Positions 22,156 to 34,600 of a DNA stretch of 64,000 bases are shown piece by piece. How positions within the stretch are numbered: position 1 is the first letter of the stretch; every line of letters begins with the position of its first letter. Both the position numbers and the translations under genes were made by a program. A model generated the notes under the pieces. The model searched no databases. It saw nothing but the letters and a program-made list of their open reading frames with translations, and had not been told where the DNA came from. Origin of the DNA: Parastagonospora avenae f. sp. tritici 18332-5 (lineage: Eukaryota > Ascomycota > Dothideomycetes > Pleosporales > Phaeosphaeriaceae); NCBI GenBank assembly GCA_022559985.1, contig JAFJTR010000019.1, forward strand, positions 124,001 through 188,000. Direction: 5' to 3'.

Positions 22156-25100
22156 CTAATGTAACAAGTTTCGAAGCGAAGGACTGGCGCTAGCTCCCGT
22201 GTTGGCGCGCTCTGTTGGCGCTGAACTGACAGGTGGAGCGTCTCTCATCACTGCATCCCGCGGGGTCGCAGGTCGGCCGGGCGCAGGGCTCCCGTGGTGG
22301 ATATTTGGGTATCGCGGCATTCCCTGAGGGGCAGCGGTATATGGATTCTCGCTTGGACGAGATGAAGGGTGCCCGTGTAGATGTGTAGGTGAGTACGGTG
22401 GTGCATGAGGCGAATGCATGCCGTTGAGCATCATGGCACCATTGTTGAGATGTAGTGGGGGAGGCGCACCACTGGCAGGCGGTGGAGGGTACGAGCCACG
22501 AGACAATGCCGAAGGCATCTGCGGATGCATCGGCGGGCCAGAATAGGGAGGGTAACCGCCTGTTGGAGGGGGATACGGGGCGTGAAACTGTGGAGGTTGA
22601 TTCAAGGGAGCACCGTGTGGTGGTGGTGGTGGGTGACCGATGCCATTGTGTAGGTGGTGAGGAAGATGATTGGGCCCTGGGGGTGGAGCTCCATTGTGCC
22701 ACGCTGGCAATGGAGGTGGCTGACTCGCTGCATGTGGTGGTGGAGGGCCATTCGGTACGTTCCATGATCCTGCCATTGCAGGTGGTGGTGGTGGGACAAA
22801 TGGTTGTACAGGTGGTGAACGTAGAGTCAGTTGCAGTGGATCAAGAAGGTCAAGCACGGGCTTTTCACGCTCTTCCTCGTCCTTCACACCATTCTTCTTC
22901 TTCCAATGGCACTTTTGGCACAGATAAGTTGTCGACTGAACTCCGGCAACGTTTGTGTCCAGCTTCAGTTGCTCTCGTGGGGCAACTGCAGCGACAGGCG
23001 GTGCATCAGTCATCTTGTGATCCACAGACCCATTGGTCATGGGTCCTTCTTCGGTGCGCAGAGTCTGGTCGCTTACATGACTTGTATTGGTTTCAACACC
23101 GTTGACGGGAAGTGGACCATCCACCACACAAACATCAGATTGTGCGACTGGGGCCTGGTCATCTGTCGCCCACCATCGAGGACTTGCCTCGATCTTGCAA
23201 TGAACACATTTGCGTTCGGACTTCGGTACTGACGACTCCCTAGACTCTTCCTTCACAGGCAGCCCAGCGTTGGATTGCCTGCCCCTTGCGGAAGTCGGCG
23301 TTTGCGTTGTGATAGCAGAAGCTCTTCGATTGGTCTGCGCCGGCACAGCCTGGGGAACGATTCGAGTGGATTGGTCGACGAGGTTAGCCTTGCGTGCAGT
23401 TCCTGTAAGTGTCAAGTCTGCCTGCTTGAATTCTCTTGCAAAGAGTTGCAAAGCAATCATATCGGTCCCTTCCAGTTGTTCATTCATTGGGTGAGGTTGA
23501 GCTTTAGGCGCATGCTCTTTGCACCAAATAGCTGCAGCCATGGAGCCTGTATCTCCATTTAGCGTGACCGTAGGCACAGCATCTCTCCGCGAGGCCTTGA
23601 CGGGTGTCATGTCAAATCCAAAAACGTAGCCCTGGCCGTGCGCGCACCCGACGTGGAATGTTGCATGACAATGCAGGCAAGATGCGCAAGCCCCGTTCGT
23701 GGTCTTGCACAGCTTACACACAGCATCATAACGCAATGTTGGCGCTCCGATCCCTTCCACCATGTCGAATCGCGTCGCATTGCTGAACCTGATCTCCGGA
23801 TGCCAAAGCGCGCAGTAAACATGCACCCAATTATTGTCAGCTGTACGTTTGAGTGGTTCGCGAGGCACAAGTGGCCGCCCCTTTTCTAGCTGCCGTTGGC
23901 GATACTCTTCTTTCGCTCTGTCGATCAATTCTTTCTCTAGACGTTCTTTCTCCCGGTCCCTATCGGTCTTCTTCTTGTGCGTCACCTTGGGCTGCTCGTA
24001 GAACTCGTGTTCGGTCTCTCCGTGAGGGCAAAGTACGCACTCGTAGGTCTGGCAATGATTAGTCGATGCGCGTATCTGGATGAACTTGATGCTTACATAG
24101 GAAACGCTTTCCTTCTTGTCATTCCTACAAGTGTCACAATACCATTTGTTTGCTTGCCGGGGATCGTCGATTCCGTAACAAGCCTTATGGACTGTCAGGC
24201 GACAAGCAGCACACTCAACACGAGCACCGTCTACTGAGCGACACACGGCGCAAGGCAATTCTTTCAAGCGTGGCGGAGCAGGTACAGGAGGAGGAGTGGG
24301 TGCCTTAGGCACCGGCGGCGGCTTTTCCTTTTCTTTCTTTTTCGGCGCAGGCTCGTTGACTGGAGTCGATGTCCCACTATCTCCGTTTGCCATGATAGCA
24401 GTCTTTTGCTTCTTCTTAGGCGGCTCATTGACAGATTGTACGGTAGCAGCAGGAAGGTCGACGTATTCTGGAGTAACGCCCTTGGAACTAGGATCGGTCT
24501 GCGCGGCGTAAACCTCTCTCAGCAACTCCTCGTCAATCCTCCTTTTCCAAGCTTTACCTCCACCTTGTGCGACTTTCTTTGCAATCTCATCGACATTTTC
24601 CCATTTCACCGCATATTTGCGCCATAAATTAGCGCAACGTATGCAAAGCGCAATAAGAAAGCCACTCTTGTCCTTGGAACGACCATCAGGGGGCAGCATT
24701 TGGCCGGGAGAGACACCAGGGGCCCGTCTCCATTGCCGGGAGTGCCGGACGTTGCAATACTTGCACTGGAAGTTGCGCTTTCGCTGTATGGCCTTATCGT
24801 TGTCGAATGCAGAGTCATCCTGGTTATCTGCAACGTCGTCTAGTAATCGAGTCTGAGCGTCGGGCTCTACCCTCTTACTTCGGCCTTTACGGTTGCTATA
24901 GGCGCCCCAAATCTCTCTACCCTTGGGCGTCTTTTTCCACATGTAGTAGTATCGCACGGCATCCCCATAGAACATTGTTTTGCTGGTGTGAAGACGGACA
25001 CTTCGGATCTCGGAGCCATATTTGGAAACGCCATCGTTCCACTTCTTTTCCTCCTCTTTGCTCAGCTCCGGTTCCTTCAGATCCTTTCGCTTCTCAATCT

Positions 25101-27469
25101 TCTTGACGTGTTTCAGAGCCACATCTGCATCGTACTGATGTTTCGTGAAGAGCGACAAGCACTTGTCCAGGAAATTGGTATGATAGGGTTCGACTCCAAC
25201 GTGCTTCGCCAATGCCCGGGCTCGGTCCATATAGGCCTTCACCTGTTCCTCATTCACCATTGGCGCATTGTCCTCGCCACGGGTTGAGTGCACACCCAAA
25301 GGGGGCATCTTGAACATCAGCTCGGCAGTGCATTTGGAGTCTTTGTTTGGGTAGTCTTCGCCGCGGCGCACGTATCCTGGAGGTTCGTCCATTACCCATT
25401 TAGGGCGCTTTGCCTTCTCGGCCTTGTCTGCTTCGATTGCTGCAACGGTCTCCTTGGACAGTTTACCTTCCTTTTTGTTCCCCGCCGCCTTGACGTAGCG
25501 TTTCTTGATCTCGGCAGGTTTGACCAGCTCTACAGGGTGCCCATGCCATACATTGACGTTCGCTTGATGTCGAGGTCCCAGACGCGAACTAGCACGGGGG
25601 TAGATTGCTCGATCATCGTACTGCAGTGCATCTTCGACCCGGGCGTGAATGCCTAGATATCGCATTGGCCACATCTTCGCCAATGCTATCTCGGCTTGTG
25701 TTCCAGGATGAGAGTCAGCATTTCCCTCGGGGTCAGGAGTGTTGGCGTTAGTATCGCCCCCAGCTTCCTCTTCTTCCTCATCGAGTGGCTCTTCTTCATC
25801 AAGTTCCTCGCCCCCAGCACCCAAAAGCGGAGTTCGGCGGGCCTCAAGCTTCTTCTCCTGGGCTCTGCTGCACGGACCACATGCCCACGCGAAACCGCGG
25901 GACGGTTTTTTCAGCAGCGGTGGACGGACGCAGTTCATGTGGTATGTGTTGCGACACACGGCGCACTCGACTGAATCGTTACTGTAGATATGTTTAGCAT
26001 AGAAGAGAGAAGATAGGACACGTAATGTTGGACTTACGACGCGCAAAAGCCAACACAGCGCTTGCAGCTCTTAACGGCACTGGTCAATTCCTTCACGCGG
26101 CTCGTCTCCAGGCAAATGTACTTCCATCGCTCGTCCAAGGCCTTCTTGACCTTTTCGGGTACGTTAATGACCTGCGACGTGGGGATGACATCGTACCAGC
26201 GATGGATAAAGCGATCGAATACCTGGTTAAACCAGAAACTGTCTTTCATTTTGCGATATTCATCAAGATCGCCGATCTCACTTCGATGCAAGATCTGACA
26301 TTTGCCTCGGAGCGATGTGATGGGGCACAGGTCCGAGTGCATGGTGGCATACACCAAGCGAGAATCATTGTTGTAGCGCTGAACATCTCGCGGACGGTAA
26401 AACCAGTTGACTCGCAGAGACTCGACGCGCTGCTTTGGATCGTTGTTGACGTGGATAAATTCCATGACCCGGCAAAGGTAGTAAGGCTCGCCTGGCGGCT
26501 CGCACACAAGGTACACTTGGTCTAGACGCCCAATTAGATTCCGCAGACAAAGCCGCACGACGTGGCTGGCGCAACGTAATGACCTTCAGCTGCAAGGAAA
26601 ACAAATCAGAACTTACCATTCACAGACACAGTCTGGCCATCGTCCGCCTCCATGTGGCCATCCTTGAGAATTGCACCGGTGTTTTCAAATGTCAGCATGT
26701 TGGATTCCCTTGCGCTGCTGGCGGCAGGCATGACATGACTTCCGCGCTTCCCTCCTGCTTGGCTTGGCGCAGCCGCACTTTGATGGCTGCCATTGGCGGT
26801 CGCTGCATTTTTTCGGCGTTTGACTGGAGCCTGCGCAGTGCTGGGAGGGTTTGTTGCTGCGACCGCTGATGCGCCGGAAATATTGGGGTTTCCTGCAGTG
26901 TCTTTTGAGTTGGGTCCGGAATTACCCCACGACGCATTGCTTGGTGCAGGGACGGAACCTTTCTTCCCACCCACACCTCCAGACTGACCACCATCGGCGG
27001 CCACAGAACTACGCGATGGCGGTTCGGAGCCATTACCATTGGTGGCAGCGGCCGTCATCTCGAAATCCATTTCGGTGTCTTCAGCATAATTTGGCCGCGA
27101 CCTGCCGGGACGGTTGCGCGACCGCGTACCATAAGGCACAGCGCCATTCTCATCGGAATCCTTAGATGAAGCCTGCGCTGGATTTGGCGCCTCATTAGAT
27201 GCATCTCGTGACTGCTGTAATGAATCCATGGCGGCAGACGGATCATTTGAGTCTTGCGCAGAGTTGCGATGATCCGTAGATATTGGCGCAGGAGTAGAAT
27301 TCCGGGTAGATGAACCTGTGCTTGCTGGTTTTGAAGGCGCAGATTCACCAGCGTCGTTGGTGCCGTTGGCTGCGCTCTGCTGCGCGTCGTTCTGGTTGCG
27401 CGTCGAGTCTGCGAGAGACTGATCTTCAGAATGGGCCTCCTCACCATCGCCGTTCCTTGGGTGATCCAT
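22156..27469 (-). CDS. SNT2: SNT2-type BAH/PHD/ELM2/SANT/GATA chromatin protein
   Basis: This is a large chromatin regulator of the Snt2/Lid2-complex type, expected to read histone marks and recruit a deacetylase. Order of parts: disordered Ser/Asn-rich N-terminus (1-284); BAH domain (about 285-425, VYLVCEPPGEPYYLCRVMEF); PHD1 (about 430-485); ELM2 (about 580-700); SANT (about 755-800, KTMFYGDAVRYYYMWKK); GATA-type zinc finger (from about 851, CKYC...CIRC); PHD2 (about 1010-1065, CAVC...WYCDTC); extended PHD (about 1078-1240, YECVLCP, WVHVYCALWHPE). A second CxxC...CxxC pair lies in the C-terminal third, before a Pro-rich tail. Exons are 27469-26617, 26521-26038, 25981-24097 and 24048-22156, summing to 1705 codons (1704 aa). 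The first acceptor is chosen because it joins VSVN directly to DQVYLVCEPP. The 48 bp third intron is stop-free. Confidence 0.92.
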
Positions 27470-30400
27470 CGTGGCAGACTACTTCTGTTGAAAGCAGTGG
27501 CGCCCCAGTGGACGAACCAAAGGACGGCGAAAACCCGTGAGAAATCGGGCTCGCGTGACCAAGGCTGTGGTTGAGAAACGCAGTTCAGATAGGTATATCA
27601 ACGTAGCATGGAGAAGCCCGATGGCGCATTAACCATCAATGTTGAAGGAACCACAGGAAAAGGGTTAGTTGGAAGCGACAGCGCGCTAGATTCGATGCAG
27701 ATGATGTCAGGTCCGGCAGTCGAGACCAGACACACGGGCAGGCGTGTCGTGTAAGAAGAATCAATGGAGAATGGAAGTGAGTGGCAGAAGGAAACCAAAA
27801 CGAGAGAGGGCGGCATCCATGGATCGCGTAGCCCAGGGTCGTCTCGCCAAGATTTTAATAGGTAACGGGAGCTATCTAACCACTTTTGCATATCTCAATC
27901 GCACCCATCAGCACATCCCAGACTGCACCTTGCGGCAATGTCCGCATACCCACGCTGCTGGACGGCCGAATTGATGCCATCGGTCATGGCTGATGGTACG
28001 GGGGTTCGGCCTCTCCAAGTTGATGGTTGCGACCCCGTGATGATGTTTCGTGTTCACGTTGTCGCCTCGCACCCTTTTTGCTCAGAGCACTTGCATACCA
28101 CTCCGACGCCACTAGGCAACATAGCCATTGCACATAGTTTGTGCCCATCGTCTTCATTTGAGTTTCCAATCGATACTCTACCTTACGAATGATTTGGCTA
28201 TGGGAAGGACGCTACCAAGAAATTCTGGTGCAGCGCTATGACGTGCAAGTCTTCTACAAAATTCGAGTATTGTGTCGATGGCACTGCGAGTCGATCTGCC
28301 GCATTCGACGATGGCCTACAAGCGGTGCTGGATGGCTGCGTGGGCTAGCGACAAGAGTCGAAGGAGGCGATGTACTCGGGATCATGTCCAGGACGTGAGC
28401 GCGGGCTAAACTGTATTAGTGTCGTGGCGGCTTCCTCGCGGCAACGTCGACTGACAGAAAAGATGGCCGCGATCATCATCACCCCGAGCATCACAGGCGC
28501 TGTATCCATCTCTAGTGCGCATCAATCTTCGTGCAAGAAGATATCACTGGGTTTGGAGTCAATTGTTCCACTCTCGCGCGCTTTTCGGATCTGGTGCCGC
28601 ACTGCATCCAACTACTCCGGCCACATCAGCTTGGTCTCAGGCTGCTTTGTCAAGCAATTCTCGCCAGGCTCAAAGCCAGCTGTCTCATCCATCAGTCATC
28701 ACGGTGGCACCTCTTGTGAAAGGGTATCGCACGCGCAAAGCCGCCGGACCTTGCAAGCCCACGATAGCGCACAAGGACACTAGCAGGTCCATTTTGCATT
28801 TCTCTCTCGTCTGCAGCCGGCCTTCGTACGCCCCTCCAGACGGATAATAAGCCATATCCAGCATGTACCTTATTCGCTAGGACCAACACTCGGTCTCTTG
28901 GCGGATAACATCTTTGCCGTTACTCGCTTCATGATCGGTCGCAGGGGGTGCATGCAAGTTGGTGCACCAACTTTTAGTGGGTTCCATTCCCGTCATCGTC
29001 TCAACTACTGCGTGACAACATCAGCCTTGGACAACGGCGACAGGCTGGCATCGCAACCACCAGTCCAGAAATTGGACAAGTATGCATCGTATCCCAATGG
29101 TCAAAGACGCAACGGAAATTCGAGGCTCAGTTTCAACGGATGCGAAAGGCTGTGCACATGCGCCGCGAGATGCGTTTCGAAGCAAGGCGCAGCTTGAATA
29201 ATGTTCTTCTCTAGAATCCTTCAGTCGTTGGGCGAGCTGTGCCCTGCCATCAAGAACCTGTAAAGGCGACATCTCGATGTTCCGCATGCTGTCCGAAGAG
29301 CGTCTTAGATGATGCCCACTGCCGACTCATGTCGCGCTCGCGCCGAGCGCTCCCTCCGGGGCCGCACCGATGGTTGGATTCGATCGAGACAACCTTTGCA
29401 GCTCTCCGGCACCCACTGTTAAGTCATCGCAGCCAAGATGTATTCCAAAAGGAGCTTACGTGCCAGCGCGACCGAGGTCAGCTGCCCCTGTGCGCTCTAG
29501 GTGCCGTTCGACTTCCGCAACATCACGTATCCTTGGCTAGATCTGAGCGGCAGCCGACAAAGTTCGAAAGACACTGACGCTACTGTGAGACCGTTCCGAC
29601 TGTGCCTTGACGCCCTCAAGGGCCCACTCCACAGCTGCTTTGGGATCCAATTTTGCGCATCATGTCTAATTTGACACAACACATCTCCTGGGCACTGTGA
29701 CATTGTCTACTGTGGTGACAACAAAGCTGGCAGTCTCGCATTTGTCCTCTCACCACCGAGAAGACAAGCGAAACCCGGACTGCGAGTGCAGTGAGCTTGT
29801 GCTTCGCGCGCGCCAGGTCCGAGACCTTCCTGACTGTTCGTAGCGTACTGTCAAATCGTGAAATCCAAGGTAGAAGGCTTTCGTCGCACACAAACACGCA
29901 TATCGCAGCGACGCACAACAGTCTTCGGGTTTCTGCATCGTATCAACTTCACCCCAATATCGGACTTCAAAACGTCTATCGGTATCCATGCTCCACCAAA
30001 GGGACACGAATCTATGTTTGGGCGTGCTTGATGGCGAAAGCTCTGTTGTGGATCTGCGCTTTCCCGGGGTCGAAGAATGTCATTGGCTCAACCTTAAGTA
30101 ATATGCCTCGTCACACCAGCATGCGCTGGACAACGTTTGGCTAGGCGTACGTGAAGCGAAAAGGCCCAATATGGGCAGGGCAATCATTTCGCATCGCAAA
30201 TGTCTTTGAGCTGAACCAAGAACATTATCGGACAGGCGACCTATTTTTCCAAAGCGTCTGTCAAGTTCTGAGCTTGCTAGGGTCGGCCACACGGGGCTTC
30301 AAGACGCACGAGCAATGTCGCGGCATAGTCAGCATCGGTACGACTCGCGCGCACATTGCGCGAGCAACCTGGGACCGCAGAGCATACTCGCGTGCACATC

Positions 30401-30629
30401 AATCGGAAGACTTTCAGAAAGAGTACAATTCGCTTAAGCTAATTATCTCTCCACAACAAATGCCCTCTTGCAACACTTCTCCCCGCCATCAGGCCGCCTA
30501 CGCGCCCCACTGATTCCACCCGCCAACCGCATGACTGACATCCACGTTTATTTCATGTTTGCACGCGCGATCAGCGTATACTAAACATCGAACAACAGGA
30601 TGACTTTGAGCATGAGCAAATATCGACGT
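27470..30629. other. 3.1 kb intergenic region, no supported gene
   Basis: Open frames occur on both strands (for example 28370-28783, 28515-28847, 29239-29577 and 30151-30513). They overlap each other in different frames, lack domain text, and I could not link them by plausible splice sites. A GC content similar to the genes makes chance open frames common here. A lineage-specific gene or a non-coding RNA is not excluded. Confidence 0.45.
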
Positions 30630-31227
30630 TTACAAAGCGAAGACAGCAAGGAGGCCGGCGAAACCGAGACCAGCAAAACGGGCCGAGTTCACGTCAGCGG
30701 CACCGGTAGACGCGGGAGCGGCGCCAGATCCAGAAACTGATCCAGTAGCTATGTTGTGTTAGAATGAAGGTATTCAAGGGTGTCGGCTCTATTTGTTTAG
30801 ACTTACCAGCGGGGCCAGTAGGGTTGGCAGAGCCAGTTGCTGCGGAGGCACCAGCCTTGACAGAAGACGCCGCAGATGCCGCAGGAGCGGCGGCACCGGG
30901 AGCGAACTGGGTCTGGCTGCTGGGGAAAAGGCTGTTGATGCAGCCATCAACGCACTTGGCGTACGCAGTGGCAGCAGACGCGGAACCGTCGCCCTGGTCG
31001 CACTTTGCAGCGCAGTTGTTGGTGTCGATAACCTGGGACGCGTTGGGACGGGCGTTGCCCAAGCAAGCAGCCTGGCACATGACGTCTCCAGCCTCGCAGT
31101 TCAAGGCGCAGCTGACGGCAGGCGAGAGTCCGGAAGGAATGGGCGCTCCAGGGGCGGAGGTGATCGAGGCTTGGGGCACAGCAAAGGCGCCTGCAGCGAG
31201 AGCAAGGATGGCAGTGGTGTACTTCAT
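30630..31227 (-). CDS. GPI-anchored, eight-cysteine cell-surface protein
   Basis: This is a small extracellular protein likely attached to the membrane or wall by a GPI anchor. The signal peptide is MKYTTAILALAAGAFA. The mature part has eight cysteines within about 65 residues (spacing CALNC, MCQAAC, NCAAKC, KCVDGC), with one N-glycosylation site (NAS). An Ala/Ser/Pro/Gly-rich stalk follows. The C-terminus ADVNSARFAGLGFAGLLAVF has a small-residue omega-site region and a hydrophobic tail, as needed for a GPI signal. Exons are 31227-30807 and 30748-30630, summing to 180 codons (179 aa). Without the intron the anchor signal would be lost. The cysteine pattern is not the CFEM pattern that I know. 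Function is unknown. Confidence 0.85.
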
Positions 31228-31632
31228 TGTGATAGTAGGGTTGGTGTTATGCGGGACGGCACGGTGCGTTAAGAAGTGGGTATATGGATTAAATAGATAC
31301 AGATTCTGTTAAACGAGTGGCAGAATTAAGGGTCGAAGGGACAAAAGCGAGTGTGTGAAGTCTGGCGTAGTGTGCAAGCAAGAAGCTGGGGAAGGCCTTT
31401 TATTGAACTTTCCATCCCTTAGGGGCTTCGGCGAATAGAGGCTCAATCTGCGTCGGCCTTATGCGCATCCATTACCGGGTGAACCTTAATCGCGGAAGGG
31501 ACGTGCTGTTCGGTCCCGCCCCCCCAAAAGATCTCCGTCGAAACGCGCTACCGGTAGCCTAGCGAGACGCGTCGACCTTCACCTCATTACTGAACGCCAC
31601 TATAAACAGCTGCACCACCAACAGCCATCGCC
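31228..31632. promoter_or_regulatory. Divergent intergenic region, GPI protein / MPH1
   Basis: The 405 bp between the start codons of the GPI-protein gene (leftward) and the MPH1 gene (rightward) must carry both promoters. A short C run lies at about 31519. ACGCGT, which resembles an MluI cell-cycle box core, appears near 31567 as ACGCGTCG, upstream of MPH1. No further sites were recognised. Confidence 0.4.
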
Positions 31633-34600
31633 ATGTCGGACAGCGATGACTATGGCGATGAGTTCGACGACACCGAATTCATCACTGTTGCGACGCAGTT
31701 GGAAAAGGAAAATACCCCTGCATTCCAAGCGTCGCCACGGCCAACCAAGCGGCGAAAGCTTAGCACAGCAAATGAGAGGACGGCATCCATTCCGCGAAAG
31801 AAGCCACAGGGTGTTCGACGACGAGCGTTCGTGTCATCTGAAGATGATGAGGCTGATGGATTGAGCGATGACACTGTTTCTGACCCCGGCAGCACGTGCA
31901 CTGGCGGCAGGTCACGCAGCAAGAAAGCTCCTGTCGATCAGCAGGGTGACGATGATGCGCAAAGGGAGGATGTGTCGCCGACGAGAGTTACCGTTGCCCA
32001 GAAGAGGAAGGACTGCATCCATGTTCCCACCACGAACCTGGACATGACAGAGTTGTTCTTCACGCAGCCGCCGCAAGAGCATTCACCGCCCTGGAAGCCT
32101 CGAGCGGCAATATGGGCGAAGCAAAAGACGTCTATAGGTGTGCACGCACCTTCAGAGCCGACGAAATTCACGGGCCTGGATGCAATGAAGACCATGTCAT
32201 TGCCTGGAAGACAGTCAGTCTCATCCAGACCGAAACCACAAGCACCACCGTCTCCCGACGATTCGGGATCGCCCATAGAAATCCACGACTCACCTGGGCT
32301 GCCGACCACTAACATTGCGACTGCCTATGACTTCACTCGAGACTTGGCCGACTTGCCTTCTGATGCCTTTGCATCCTCGTCATCTTCGCCGCAAAAGCAG
32401 GATGGGGGCACGAGTGTCCAGGACTCCCGCAGACGAGTAGTGGCCCCCCAGACGGGCTTGCGTCAGACAACTCTGTTTGGTCGGCAGGGCGTCAATGGTG
32501 ATTTGCCTCTTTCGCAAGTGAATAAACGTTACAACTTCATTGCAGACCAGAAGGCAGAACCACCCACGCACCACGCATTGAATCTCGAGGCCATAAAGAC
32601 TTGGGTCTACCCAACTAATCTGGGTACGATTCGTGATTATCAGTTCAACATCGTACAGAGAGGTTTGTTCAACAACCTACTTGTGGCGCTCCCGACTGGT
32701 CTCGGCAAGACGTTCATTGCAGCAACCATCATGCTCAACTGGTACCGCTGGACAAAGGACGCACAAATAGTGTTCGTTGCCCCTACCAAGCCACTTGTCG
32801 CTCAACAGATCGACGCCTGCTTCCACATCGCCGGCATCCCACGATCAGATACTACCATGTTGACCGGAGGCGTACCTACCGCGCTACGATCAGAGGAATG
32901 GAAGAGCAAGCGTGTGTTCTTCATGACACCTCAGACCTTGCTGAATGATCTGAAACACGGGTACACCGACCCAAAGAAGCTCGTTCTGCTCGTGGTTGAC
33001 GAGGCACATCGTGCGACGGGCGCATATGCATATGTGGAAGTGGTCAGCTTCTTGCGACGCTTCAACTCGAGCTTTCGTGTTCTGGCGCTGACGGCCACTC
33101 CGGGTGCGAACGTGGAGTCAGTTCAGAAGGTCATTGATGGACTGGACATCTCCAGAGTCGAAATTCGTACAGAAAACTCCATGGACATTTGCAGCTACGT
33201 ACATTCGCGAAGTATCGAGAAACACGTTTTCCAGAACAGCGACGAGATGGAAATGTGCATGGAACTTTATAGTCATGCACTCCAACCACTGGTCAACACG
33301 GTGAACGGACTTAATGCGTACTGGAGCAAGAACCCTTGCGACTTGACGCCATATGGATGTCAACAAGCACGAAATAAGTGGAGTTCGGAGGCTGGTCGTC
33401 ATGCAAATCAGGGAGTCAAGTCCATGGTCAATGCTGTCTTCACCATTCTTGCCTCAATCTCACAATCCATGGACCTTTTGAAGTATCACGGCATGGGCCC
33501 GTTTTATGTGAAGCTAAAGGAGTTCAAAAAGGAGAGCGATAAGAGCAAGTCCAAGTACAGGAAACAGATCCTCGACAGCGAGTCTTTCCAAAAGCTCATG
33601 GTGCGCCTGCAAGGTTGGGTTACGGACGACAACTTCGTTGGCCATCCTAAGCTAGAGTTCTTGCAGCAGGTCATTCTGGATCATTTCGTCAACGCTGGCA
33701 ATGGCGATAATGCCGAAGGCGCGCTACCCTCGCAGACCAGGATCATGGTATTCGCTCATTTCCGTGACAGTGCCGAAGAGATCTGTCGTATTCTCAAGAG
33801 GCATGAGCCAATGATCCGGCCTCGCGTGTTTGTAGGGCAGTCGACGGGCAAGAATTCGGAGGGAATGAGTCAAAAGGAACAATTGGAAGCCATCGAGCAG
33901 TTTAAACAAGGCACCTTCAACACGCTCATCGCTACATCTATCGGTGAAGAGGGTCTCGATATCGGTGAAGTCGACCTCATCATCTGCTACGACTCAAAAG
34001 CCTCGCCTATCCGCATGTTGCAACGTATGGGGCGAACTGGAAGAAAGCGCCAAGGAAAGATTGTTATGCTTCAAATGCAAGGCAAAGAGGAGAACGATGC
34101 GAACAAGGCCAAAGACAGCTACGAGAAGATGCAAGAACTCATCGCGAAAGGCACCCATTTCGCCTTTCACGATGAAATCTCCAGAAGGATACTACCGCCA
34201 GATGTTAAGCCGGCAGTCGACCGTCGGGTCGTTGAAATACCACAAGAAAACTCTCAACAGGATTGGTTGCCAGAACCTAAGAAAGGTCGTCGACTGAAGA
34301 AGCCTCCAAAGGTGTTCCATATGCCCGATGATGTCTTGACCGGTTTTGTCACAGCGGGACGTATGGACGAGGAGATCGTGCCCAAAGGTCGCAAAAAGAA
34401 GGCCGTTGCACCGATCTATCCCAGCGAAGAAGTTTTCACAATACCATCACTTGAGTCCGTGCTGCTAGATGACGACGCCGCAAAGGATCTAGAGCGTCGC
34501 TTCCAAACGGTCTTCGACGATGACGAATCTCCAATGGTTAATGGCTTGGACTACAGTCGTCACCCAGAACGTCAACGCACACTATCTCGACCCCAGATAT

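Noticed and set aside
24049..24096. Reading straight through this 48-bp segment as SNT2 coding sequence
   Set aside because: It has a good GTAAGC donor, a CTAAT branch-like site and CAG acceptor, and removal joins VSY to TYECVLCP as in the family. I treat it as an intron.
28370..30513. Several 100-140 codon + strand frames
   Set aside because: They overlap in different frames, have no motifs and cannot be joined with plausible introns.
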